Translations under genes and position numbers: made by a program
The notes under the pieces: model-generated
The model's database searches: none
What the model saw: the letters and a program-made list of their open reading frames with translations, nothing else
Told to the model about the DNA's origin: nothing
DNA from: Chloroflexota bacterium
GTDB taxonomy: Bacteria > Chloroflexota > Anaerolineae > Anaerolineales > UBA4823
DNA: 17,617 nt
Assembly (NCBI GenBank): GCA_030669775.1
Contig: DAOVCZ010000017.1
Location: 1 to 17,617, forward strand
Reading direction: 5' to 3'
Shown: positions 1-7,258 of the stretch, piece by piece
Position numbering within the stretch: the first letter of the stretch is position 1
Layout of the letters: each line of letters starts with the position of its first letter

Positions 1-443
1 CACAATTTCAGGATTTATCACAGGCAGATCGGACAATGCAGTTGATCGAGGATGGGAAAGCACTGCTCGATGCAGGACGTCAAGCGAAATCATATTCCAG
101 CCTGCTCCTGACTGGAAAATCCTTGGGAACCCTGACAATGGCTTTTATCCTCAACGAAGATCAAGATTTACTCAAGGCAAAGACCATCTGGCTGACACCT
201 TTGATGCATTTACCACCCGTCTCTCAGGCTGCCCTTGAATTGACCGGACCTGCATTCTTTGTTGGCAGCGATGCGGATCCCACATTTGAATCCGAACCGG
301 TGACCAAGATCCAATCCATGTCCAATACGACCACGCAAATCATCAAACACGCCAATCACAGTTTAGAAATCCCCGGTGAACCACTCCGATCGCTCCAGAT
401 CCTCACCCAGGTGATGGAAAACTTGAACAGCTTCTTAAGCTGA
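1..443 (+). CDS. alpha/beta-hydrolase family protein, 5'-truncated by window edge
   Basis: The reading frame is open from base 3, so the first in-frame ATG (base 36) is probably internal and the real start lies left of the window. Visible parts of a hydrolase fold are the nucleophile elbow GKSLG (Ser at base 120, residue 29 from that ATG), a strand ending in GSDADPTF that could hold the acid residue, and NHSLE near the C terminus that fits the catalytic His. The order Ser-Asp-His and the spacing fit a small single-domain alpha/beta hydrolase of about 200 residues, so perhaps 40-60 N-terminal residues are missing. Substrate unknown. It ends 34 bp before the heparinase-like gene, in the same direction, so the two may share a transcript. 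The triad assignment is by motif only. Confidence 0.7.
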   Translation, partial: QFQDLSQADRTMQLIEDGKALLDAGRQAKSYSSLLLTGKSLGTLTMAFILNEDQDLLKAKTIWLTPLMHLPPVSQAALELTGPAFFVGSDADPTFESEPVTKIQSMSNTTTQIIKHANHSLEIPGEPLRSLQILTQVMENLNSFLS

Positions 444-477
444 TTAATTCCATCTCATTCCACCAAACACCACCTCA

Positions 478-2553
478 GTGTCACTTTCACAACGTCTGAA
501 ACTCACCCTAAAAGCTGCATGGGAACTCGGAATACGACAAGTCGGGTTGTATTTATACTACCTACTTGGATTGCGCAGCGGTTTGTTTCGCCACATGACT
601 CCTGCGCAGGAACCATTGGATTATCAGCAAGCCCGCGCCTATGAAATCTCTACGGGGTTGGTTAAAATCCCCAAACGTGAAGCCCTGGCCCAGCTGGTCG
701 GTGAGAATGCACCTGCACTGTTAGCAGAGGCCAACGATCTTAATAAAGGCAAGGTGCGCCTATTTGGCGGTCCACCACAAGACTTGAACCTTCTTGTACC
801 CTTGCCTCTCGAACATTGGACAATAGTCGCTGAGGATCAAAGTAGAGCGGGCACAGAGGATATCAAATACCTCTGGGAACCAGCCCGGTTCACCTGGATG
901 TATACCCTGGCAAGGGCATATACATTGAGTGAGGATGAAGGGTATGTAGAGACATTTTGGCGTGAATTTGAAGCCTTTGCCGATATAAATTTACCTAATT
1001 TGGGACCAAACTGGGTTTCAAGCCAAGAAGTTGCCTTCCGGTTGATCGCTTTTACCTTTGCTTATCAAGTTTTCAGCAAATCAAATGCCAGCTCTCCAGA
1101 GAGAATTAAGCGCCTGAGTATTGCCATCGCAGACCACGCTGCTCGAATACCACCTACCCTGGCATATGCCCGTGCTCAAAATAACAACCATCTACTGAGT
1201 GAAGCTGCCGGTTTACTCACAGCAGGAGATAGCTTACCAGAGCATCCGAGGGCTAAAGAGTGGCGAGAGCTCGGTTGGCGCTGGTTCAACCACGCCCTGC
1301 AAACCCAAATTTCGAGTGGTGGTACCTACATCCAACAGAGCACCAATTACCACCGCTTAATGCTGCAAATCGCTTTGTGGGTATACAGTTTAGATGGAGC
1401 ATTTCATGAGCGAACCCAACAAAAACTGGCCGCGGCAACGCTCTGGCTATTGGCGCTGGTAGATCCAGATACCGGGCGAGTTCCAAACCTGGGACATAAC
1501 GATGGGGCAAATCTACAACCTCTCGCCAGCTGCTCTTACCATGATCATCGACCTGTCCTGCAAGCCGCGGCTCTTGCTTTCCTTGGAGAGCGACACTTTG
1601 CCCCAGGACCCTGGGATGAGCTCGCTCTCTGGTTGGGGATAAAAGATCAAGAACAGCAAAGATCAGTTAATCAAAATGAACGCCCAACTCCACTGGAGCT
1701 GATATCTTTCCCAGGATCTCATGTGGTGCTTAAAAACCCAACCAACCAGTCCTGCGCTTTTTTTCGCGTGACCCAATACCTCGCTCGACCCGCACATGCA
1801 GACCAGCTTCATCTTGATTTGTGGTGGCGCGGTCACAACGTGGCGCAAGATGCAGGGACTTATCTCTACAATGCTCCACCACCCTGGGATAATTCGCTGG
1901 CTCGGACAGGGATTCATAATACAGTAACCATCGACGATCAAGATCAGATGACCCGCGCCGGTCGATTCCTATGGCTAGATTGGGCTCAAGCTCAGATCCT
2001 AAAACAAAACACTACTCAAGATGGTAAAACCGTTGAACTGATCGCCCAACATGATGGTTATCGCCAGATAGGCGTTGACCACCAAAGGTCTGTGATCAGC
2101 GATCTTACAGGAAAGTGGCTTATCGAAGATCAACTCCTGCCCTATGGGACTAAGGATTTCCAGCCTGGACGGAAGGACAAGAACATGGGCTCATCTCCAG
2201 CAGATGAAAGGACTTATCGCGCCCGCCTACATTGGCTGCTGCCAGATTGGTCCTGGGAACTAGATGAAATCGAAGATCATTATCAGATATCAATTCGATT
2301 GCGCTCTCCCCAAGGATGGATAAATTTGCAAATTGGTATAGAGCCTGCAACCCAAGAGGATAGCGCGCAACAACCTATTCTTCAGCTCGTCAGGGCGGGC
2401 GAATCCCTGCTTGATTCTGATCCGGTTTCCCCAACTTCAGGATGGGTCTCCCCGACATACGGATATAAGATCCCAGCCTTGTCGTTGGCCATCGTGATGG
2501 AATCTCCCTTGCCGATAGTTTTTAGAAGCCAGTGGGATTTCCCTCGAGATTAA
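478..2553 (+). CDS. heparinase II/III family protein (alginate/heparin-lyase-like)
   Basis: 691 residues with the two-part build of the heparinase II/III group. An alpha-helical toroid occupies about residues 100-380 and carries the conserved NWVSSQE (about 178), NNNHLLSE (His238), STNYHRL (Tyr291, His292) and GHNDG (His340) segments. A beta-sandwich domain follows from about 405, with HADQLHLDLWW (His440), a D-G-T-Y-L-Y motif and GIHNTVTIDDQDQM. These match residues that carry the His/Tyr lyase chemistry on uronic-acid polysaccharides in the family. The N terminus (GLYLYYLLGLRSGLFR) is hydrophobic and aromatic but not a clear cleavable signal peptide. The start is GTG without a visible SD; it was chosen because the conserved N-terminal helix lies before the first ATG (base 595). 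Next to a glycosyltransferase it more likely serves surface-polysaccharide metabolism than heparin use. Exact substrate unknown. Confidence 0.85.
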   Translation: MSLSQRLKLTLKAAWELGIRQVGLYLYYLLGLRSGLFRHMTPAQEPLDYQQARAYEISTGLVKIPKREALAQLVGENAPALLAEANDLNKGKVRLFGGPPQDLNLLVPLPLEHWTIVAEDQSRAGTEDIKYLWEPARFTWMYTLARAYTLSEDEGYVETFWREFEAFADINLPNLGPNWVSSQEVAFRLIAFTFAYQVFSKSNASSPERIKRLSIAIADHAARIPPTLAYARAQNNNHLLSEAAGLLTAGDSLPEHPRAKEWRELGWRWFNHALQTQISSGGTYIQQSTNYHRLMLQIALWVYSLDGAFHERTQQKLAAATLWLLALVDPDTGRVPNLGHNDGANLQPLASCSYHDHRPVLQAAALAFLGERHFAPGPWDELALWLGIKDQEQQRSVNQNERPTPLELISFPGSHVVLKNPTNQSCAFFRVTQYLARPAHADQLHLDLWWRGHNVAQDAGTYLYNAPPPWDNSLARTGIHNTVTIDDQDQMTRAGRFLWLDWAQAQILKQNTTQDGKTVELIAQHDGYRQIGVDHQRSVISDLTGKWLIEDQLLPYGTKDFQPGRKDKNMGSSPADERTYRARLHWLLPDWSWELDEIEDHYQISIRLRSPQGWINLQIGIEPATQEDSAQQPILQLVRAGESLLDSDPVSPTSGWVSPTYGYKIPALSLAIVMESPLPIVFRSQWDFPRD

Positions 2554-2605
2554 CAAGGTCCATAATTTTTTCAAAAAGCAGCATCCGCTCTTCTCGATTG
2601 TATTC

Positions 2606-3832
2606 ATGCACATTCTATTGATCCACCAAGCTTTCGCTGCAATTGACGAACCAGGCGGTACTCGCCATCACGAAATCGCCCAAAAGTTGACTGAGCGAGG
2701 GCACAAAATGACGATTATCACCAGCCCGGTCAGCTACCTGACAGGAAAAAGCGCGCGGGAGAATATCCCTTGGGTGGAAAAACAAGAAGCAGAGCCAGGA
2801 ATCACTGTATTACGCGCATATACCTACCCAGCCTTGCATCGCAGTTTCGTTCACCGGGTATTCAGTTTCTTGAGTTTTATGATCTCTTCATTTTTCATTG
2901 GTTTAGCGGTTAAGGATATTGATCTGGTATGGGGCACATCACCGCCCATATTTCAAAGCGTAACGGCCTGGGCTCTCGCCCGCCTCAAACGAGTTCCCTT
3001 CCTGCTTGAAGTTCGTGATCTGTGGCCTGCATTTGCCATCGCAGTCGGCGTTCTGCAGCAACCTGTACTTATTCGTGCTTCAGAATGGTTAGAACGATTC
3101 CTCTACCGGCACGCGGACCAGGTGGTGGTTAATTCTCCTGGCTTCATTGATCACCTCCTCTTCCGTGGAGCTATGGATGTCGAACTGGTTCCCAATGGGG
3201 CTGATACGAGCATGTTTGATCCCCAAGCAAAGGGAGAGGACTTTAGGCATATCCATGGGTTGGCAGACAGGTTTATCGCCCTCTATGCCGGCGCGCATGG
3301 AATGTCAAATGACCTTGGAGTGGTACTGGATGCGGCTGAGATGTTGAAAGATCGAGATGACATCATACTCGTCCTGCTGGGTGACGGTAAAGAGAAACCT
3401 GCACTGCAGTCACAAGCCAGGGATACGGCATTGACCAACCTTAAATTCATCCCTCCTATTCCCAAAAATGAAATGCCGGGTGCTCTGGCAGCAGCAGATG
3501 CTTGCATCGCCATTTTAAAGCCCATCCCTCTTTATGCAACTGTTTATCCGAACAAAGTCTTTGATTACATGGCTGCTGGTAGACCAGTTGTGCTGGCAAT
3601 GGAAGGTGTGATTCGCGAGGTCATCGAGTCTGCCAATTCTGGTATTGCAATCCCTCCAGGAGATCCTACAGCCCTGGCAAAAGCCATCATTTATCTTGCC
3701 GACCATCCTCAGGATGGGATCTATATGGGATTAAGGGGCAGGGAATACATTAGAAATCATTTCGATAGACCAGCCCAAGCAGAAAAATTTGGCCATATTA
3801 TCGAGAAAATGGTCAATCTGGATAAGGTATAA
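2606..3832 (+). CDS. glycosyltransferase family 4, WbuB-like
   Basis: 408-residue GT-B enzyme. The N-terminal Rossmann domain has MHILLIHQAF, then EPGGTRHHEIAQKLTERGH (the acceptor-side glycine-rich loop) and SPVSYLTGK, a pattern typical of WbuB/colanic-acid-type GT4 proteins. The interdomain part has LLEVRDLWPAFAIAVG. The donor-binding domain has VPNGAD, IALYAGAHGMSNDLGVVLDAAEML and TVYPNKVFDYMAAGRPVV (Lys317, Asp320), where the nucleotide-sugar is held. It would transfer a sugar from an NDP-sugar to a lipid-linked glycan at the cytoplasmic membrane; the donor cannot be read from sequence. ATG with no visible SD. It lies 52 bp after the heparinase-like gene. Its stop codon overlaps a TATAAT that may drive the sortase gene. 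Confidence 0.85.
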   Translation: MHILLIHQAFAAIDEPGGTRHHEIAQKLTERGHKMTIITSPVSYLTGKSARENIPWVEKQEAEPGITVLRAYTYPALHRSFVHRVFSFLSFMISSFFIGLAVKDIDLVWGTSPPIFQSVTAWALARLKRVPFLLEVRDLWPAFAIAVGVLQQPVLIRASEWLERFLYRHADQVVVNSPGFIDHLLFRGAMDVELVPNGADTSMFDPQAKGEDFRHIHGLADRFIALYAGAHGMSNDLGVVLDAAEMLKDRDDIILVLLGDGKEKPALQSQARDTALTNLKFIPPIPKNEMPGALAAADACIAILKPIPLYATVYPNKVFDYMAAGRPVVLAMEGVIREVIESANSGIAIPPGDPTALAKAIIYLADHPQDGIYMGLRGREYIRNHFDRPAQAEKFGHIIEKMVNLDKV

Positions 3833-3833
3833 T
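3828..3833 (+). promoter_or_regulatory. candidate -10 box (TATAAT) for leaderless sortase mRNA
   Basis: A perfect TATAAT overlaps the stop codon of the glycosyltransferase gene. Its last base is 7 bp before the downstream GTG at 3841, so transcription would begin at or within a base or so of the start codon. No SD precedes that GTG, and I see no good -35 hexamer at 16-18 bp. The perfect hexamer at exactly leaderless spacing is the only evidence. Confidence 0.4.
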
Positions 3834-3840
3834 CCATCCC

Positions 3841-4758
3841 GTGCGAAAAACAGGCTCTCCAGAGGATTTATCAGCAGAGGAACTTCGCCGTCTTTTAGTG
3901 GAAAAAAGGCGTGCTTCCCGCCAGGAGCGTCTTGAAAGATATAGACGCACTGGCCGGGTTGTTCTTGTCGCTCCGGATGTTGATGGCTCCCCCCTGGAAG
4001 ACATGCGCTCCGGGGATTTTGACGAATCGGCTGAGGATCCCCAAACGCCCCCATCATCTACGCGACGAAAGCGAATTTTAGATGGACTGCTCCTATTCGT
4101 CGAATTGTTAGCTGTCGTGGGTCTTATACTGCTCCTGTTTAACGGCATCAACATGATGCGTGAACTGAATGATGAGGTTGCCATCGCACTAGAACAACCA
4201 ACTCTTACTCCAACACCTTTGATCGTTTCCGTGGTTTTACCCTCGGGACATACCCCTCCAACATCGCCCGAAGGCGCACGTCCAAATGAAGCAGAAATCC
4301 CCCAACATTTAAAACCACTCGTTCAATCATTAGCAAATATCCCCATCCCGACGCCAGGTCCAGAGCAGGCAACCCGGATTCAAATTCCAGCCATAGGAGT
4401 CGATGCGCCGATCGTTCAAGGTGACGGGTGGGAGCAATTGAAAAAAGGGGTTGGACAACAAATCGGTTCTGCTGATCCCGGTGATAAAGGCAATGTCGTT
4501 TTATCCGCTCATAACGATATCTTCGGTGAGATCTTTCGCGATTTGGATCGCTTACAACCAGGAGACGAGATCACAATTTATACCAACCAACGGGCATATT
4601 CTTATGTTGTCAGCGATAGCAAAGTTTTAGAACCGACCCAAGTCGATATCATGGACAGTACATCCCAACCCACATTAACCCTCATTTCATGTTATCCTTA
4701 TCTTGTGGATGATCAACGAATCGCGATCACCTCACGCCTACAAGCAGGCAATAATTGA
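3841..4758 (+). CDS. sortase family protein (class D/E-like transpeptidase)
   Basis: 305 residues. A basic, charged cytoplasmic N terminus (residues 1-78, rich in Arg and Glu) leads to one membrane helix (about 83-102), then a Pro/Thr-rich extracellular linker (about 115-175) and the sortase domain (about 178-302). All three catalytic residues are visible: His224 in LSAHND, Cys284 in TLISC (the TLxxC motif) and Arg293 in DQRIAI. The domain opening IQIPAIGVDAPIVQG and the GKGNVV-like stretch before the His are typical. It would cleave a sorting signal in an exported protein and join it to a cell-surface nucleophile. Start is GTG with no SD, 8 bp after the previous stop. The N-terminal extension before the helix is longer than in most class A sortases. 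No LPxTG-type substrate is encoded in the window. A 66-residue membrane protein follows. Confidence 0.88.
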   Translation: MRKTGSPEDLSAEELRRLLVEKRRASRQERLERYRRTGRVVLVAPDVDGSPLEDMRSGDFDESAEDPQTPPSSTRRKRILDGLLLFVELLAVVGLILLLFNGINMMRELNDEVAIALEQPTLTPTPLIVSVVLPSGHTPPTSPEGARPNEAEIPQHLKPLVQSLANIPIPTPGPEQATRIQIPAIGVDAPIVQGDGWEQLKKGVGQQIGSADPGDKGNVVLSAHNDIFGEIFRDLDRLQPGDEITIYTNQRAYSYVVSDSKVLEPTQVDIMDSTSQPTLTLISCYPYLVDDQRIAITSRLQAGNN

Positions 4759-4780
4759 GCTTCGGAGAACTTTCTTATCG

Positions 4781-4981
4781 ATGAGTAAAAAACGAAAACG
4801 CAAAAACCGCTCTGGGTCACCATCGGGTCAACCAACCCCATCAGGATCAGGAACAAGCGCTCGCAAACTCCCCGACAACTTCGACCCAGATTACACCTAT
4901 GTAATAAAAGATCTACGTACAATTGGCATATTAGCTGGCATCTTTTTAACCATACTTATCAGCCTGTCTTTCTTCCTCTAG
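4781..4981 (+). CDS. small tail-anchored basic membrane protein, unknown function
   Basis: 66 residues starting at the ATG at 4781; an in-frame ATG at 4703 exists but would overlap the sortase gene and adds sortase-frame shadow sequence. GGAG lies 13 bp upstream, a weak SD. Residues 1-10 are nearly all Lys/Arg, 11-28 are Gly/Ser/Pro/Thr-rich, 30-46 contain LPDNFDPDYTYVIKDL, and 47-66 form one hydrophobic helix that ends the protein. By the positive-inside rule the N terminus is cytoplasmic and the protein is anchored by its tail. It begins 22 bp after the sortase stop and is likely co-transcribed. It is not an obvious sortase substrate: no LPxTG-like site precedes the helix in the needed order (LPDNF only resembles one). 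I do not recognise the family. Confidence 0.65.
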   Translation: MSKKRKRKNRSGSPSGQPTPSGSGTSARKLPDNFDPDYTYVIKDLRTIGILAGIFLTILISLSFFL

Positions 4982-5062
4982 TTAGTTCCCTGGTAACTTC
5001 CCATATCTTTTCAGGGGTTTAATTATCAGTGATATTGGATTATTGAATTAAATTAGACGGGG

Positions 5063-5091
5063 CAATCAAATTCAGCTGGGAAATTTGATTG
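5063..5091. repeat. perfect 10-bp inverted repeat upstream of permease gene
   Basis: CAATCAAATT at 5063-5072 and AATTTGATTG at 5082-5091 are exact reverse complements separated by 9 bp. The right arm ends 15 bp before the ATG at 5107. No T-run follows, so it is not a normal terminator of the upstream genes. It could be an operator for a dimeric repressor or an mRNA hairpin just ahead of the start. TAAGAT right after it (5092-5097) would serve as a -10 for an almost leaderless mRNA, in which case the repeat would lie over the promoter. Confidence 0.5.
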
Positions 5092-5106
5092 TAAGATTCG
5101 ATCTGC

Positions 5107-6315
5107 ATGAATAAAAAAGCCTCACCTCCCCCTTCTCCGGTCTGGAATTCAGGTACCAAACTCGTCGTTGGTCTGACTTTTGTGGGGATACTGGTAGCCT
5201 TTCTGATTTATTTCAGATCGATCATCGGTCCTCTACTCCTGGCAGGTATCCTGGCTTACGTTTTTCATCCTGTAGCCGGGATCATAAATCGCAAGACCCA
5301 TCTAAATTGGCGCTGGTCTGTCAACATCGTATTCTTGGTATTTGTACTCATCCTGCTTGCCATTCTGACTGTATCAGGGTTTGCCATCATACAACAAATG
5401 CAAAGCCTGGTGGGGGTGATCAATACCTTTACTGTAACACTCCCCGACCTGGTGGACCAAATATCTTCTCAGGAATACAGCATCGGACCTTTTAGATTCG
5501 GGTTGAGTCAAACTGATCTACAATCCCTCGCCAATCAAGTTCTTGACACTTTGCAGCCCGTGCTGGGGAGATTCGGTTCAATCCTCAGTTCCTTTGCTGC
5601 CAGCGCACTGGTAACACTCGGGTGGGCAATGTTCGTTTTGGTTATCGCCTACTTCTTGCTCGCTCGAACCGGTCAAGTAACGGATGAGATGATCCGGATC
5701 GATATCCCGGGTTATAACGACGATATCCGACGCATAAATTTGGAGTTTCGCAGGATCTGGAACGTATTCCTGCGCGGCCAGATGGTCATATTTTTACTGG
5801 CAATCTTCCTTTATTCAATATTACTGACGGTTCTGGGAGTTCGTTATGCCTTGGGTATAGCCATCCTGGCAGGTGTGGCCAGATTCATCCCTTATGTAGG
5901 ACCGTTCATCGTTTGGATTGTGACTGCTTTAGTCGCATTTTTCCAGGGATACAATTATTTTGGTCTGGAACCTTGGGTTTATGCAATCCTGGTCGTGGCA
6001 TTTTGCCTAATTCTTGACGCTATCCTGGATAACATTGTCGTTCCAAAATTTCATGGTGATACGCTTGGTCTTCACCCCGCTGCAGTATTAGTCGCTGCCC
6101 TGATAGCATTGAGATTAATCGGATTTGTTGGACTAGTTCTTGCCGCCCCTGTTCTTGCTTCTATGGTTTTGATCAGCCGCTACTTCATCCGCAAGATGTT
6201 GGACCAGGATCCTTGGCCACCATCGGATGGTGAGTCGCGAGATACAAATATCCCCTGGAGCGAATTTATTAGTCGACTCTGGAAGGGGAGACAGAATAAC
6301 GCTCCCTCTGAATAA
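5107..6315 (+). CDS. AI-2E family transporter (PF01594-type permease)
   Basis: 402 residues with about eight membrane helices. Two lie near the N terminus (about 19-56), one at 71-92, then a soluble segment (about 100-150), helices near 155-185, a conserved amphipathic stretch (RINLEFRRIWNVFLRGQ) and a C-terminal bundle. The family hallmarks are GVRYALGIAILAGVARFIPYVGPF (about 244-267) and PKFHGDTLGLHPAAVL (about 313-328). The family includes TqsA, reported for autoinducer-2 export, and sodium/proton antiporters, so substrate cannot be assigned; the name is a family label only. The C-terminal tail is acidic and hydrophilic. No SD before the ATG. It converges on the nucleoside phosphorylase gene, with only 35 bp between the stops and no hairpin I can see there. 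Confidence 0.88.
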   Translation: MNKKASPPPSPVWNSGTKLVVGLTFVGILVAFLIYFRSIIGPLLLAGILAYVFHPVAGIINRKTHLNWRWSVNIVFLVFVLILLAILTVSGFAIIQQMQSLVGVINTFTVTLPDLVDQISSQEYSIGPFRFGLSQTDLQSLANQVLDTLQPVLGRFGSILSSFAASALVTLGWAMFVLVIAYFLLARTGQVTDEMIRIDIPGYNDDIRRINLEFRRIWNVFLRGQMVIFLLAIFLYSILLTVLGVRYALGIAILAGVARFIPYVGPFIVWIVTALVAFFQGYNYFGLEPWVYAILVVAFCLILDAILDNIVVPKFHGDTLGLHPAAVLVAALIALRLIGFVGLVLAAPVLASMVLISRYFIRKMLDQDPWPPSDGESRDTNIPWSEFISRLWKGRQNNAPSE

Positions 6316-6350
6316 TTAGTGAGAAAGGACAACAGAGCAGATAAACAACT

Positions 6351-7118
6351 TTAGAGATTTAGACAAATATCCACAGCCAAACGAAATAATTTCTCCCGCA
6401 CCTCTTTCCTTCTTTGCCATTGCCGAGTATCCCAGTTAGAACCACTGACATCATCCCCGCTATAAAGAAGCTGACCGAATCGCACATCCCGGAACTGCGC
6501 GACCGATAGGAAGACCGCTGTCTCCATCTCAACTGTGAGGCACCCTTCAGCTTTTCTCAACTTCACTTTTTCAGGTGTCTCCCGATAAGGCGCATCTGTG
6601 GTCCAGGTCTTCACCTTCAAATACTGGATACCCTGTTCTTGAAGAACAGCTTCCATGATCGCCACCACTTCTTCATCTGCGTGAACCTCCCTACCCGGTG
6701 GGAGGTAATGGAATGAAGTCCCCTCGTCTCGCACGGCAGCAGTCGGGATTAAAATTTTTCCCACATCAATATTCCGGTCAAGGACCCCGGCACCACCACA
6801 AGTGATGAATTTTCGACAACCACGAGCGATCACTTCTTCCATCAAACCTGCAGCCATGGGTGCACCAACTCCCGGCTGAAAAACCCCAATTCTTTTCCCT
6901 CCAACATCCATCTCATACAGCGGCCGGTTCAGATCTTCCCACTTTTGATGAGCAATAGTCCGCAGGTTGCCTTTCTGCTTGAGATCTTGGATCACCTCAG
7001 CAAAAAAACAAAAAACACAATGATCTGGTGCTCCGACGTTTCTAACTACCTGCTGCGGTTCAATAATCGCTGGAATGGTGGGATCATACTCCAATAATGG
7101 ATAATCCTTTGATTTCAT
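6351..7118 (-). CDS. nucleoside phosphorylase (uridine/purine phosphorylase family)
   Basis: 255 residues from the ATG at 7118. I chose this start over the ATG at 7145 because AGGAGAG (7125-7131) lies 6 bp upstream of it. The protein belongs to the PNP/UDP phosphorylase superfamily, which splits a nucleoside with phosphate into base and ribose-1-phosphate. Visible motifs are QPGVGAPMAAGLMEEV, the phosphate-site glycine run TCGGAG (106-111), TDAPYRE (base-side loop, about 174-179), VEMETA (196-201, the ribose-binding Met-Glu pair) and SGDDVS (220-225, with the catalytic Asp). A Cys-x-x-Cys near the N terminus (HCVFCFF) occurs in this subgroup. Base specificity is not readable. It lies downstream of dnaA in the same direction but a terminator separates them. 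Confidence 0.85.
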   Translation of the reverse strand: MKSKDYPLLEYDPTIPAIIEPQQVVRNVGAPDHCVFCFFAEVIQDLKQKGNLRTIAHQKWEDLNRPLYEMDVGGKRIGVFQPGVGAPMAAGLMEEVIARGCRKFITCGGAGVLDRNIDVGKILIPTAAVRDEGTSFHYLPPGREVHADEEVVAIMEAVLQEQGIQYLKVKTWTTDAPYRETPEKVKLRKAEGCLTVEMETAVFLSVAQFRDVRFGQLLYSGDDVSGSNWDTRQWQRRKEVREKLFRLAVDICLNL

Positions 7119-7174
7119 CTTGAACTCTCCTCTTTCTGACCACATTTGAAGAGGTAATTCTGAAATTTTACCTG

Positions 7175-7204
7175 AAATAAATTATGCCCGATGAAAATCG
7201 GGCA
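7175..7204 (-). terminator. intrinsic terminator after dnaA
   Basis: TGCCCGAT (7185-7192) and ATCGGGCA (7197-7204) form a perfect 8-bp stem with a 4-nt loop. Read on the minus strand the stem is followed by TAATTTATTT, a T-rich tail. It lies 55 bp past the dnaA stop and 57 bp before the SD of the nucleoside phosphorylase, so it should end most dnaA transcripts. No T-run follows on the plus strand. Confidence 0.75.
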
Positions 7205-7258
7205 CAATATAAATATATATACAACTACACGCATTGAATATCGATTTAGCTGTTTAGC

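Noticed and set aside
3813..4184. 123-codon minus-strand frame over the sortase N terminus
   Set aside because: Antisense of the charged N-terminal region; its Ser/Arg richness is explained by reverse reading.
4703..4780. Upstream in-frame extension of the 66-residue protein
   Set aside because: It would overlap the sortase gene by 56 bp and adds sequence that is only a shadow of the conserved sortase C terminus.
4703..4981. The 66-residue protein as a classical LPxTG sortase substrate
   Set aside because: It lacks an export signal, its only LPxx string (LPDNF) does not match, and the helix is at the extreme C terminus without a basic tail.
6366..6374. ATATCCACA, one mismatch from a DnaA box
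   Set aside because: It lies inside the 3' end of the nucleoside phosphorylase coding sequence, alone, and a single near match is expected by chance.
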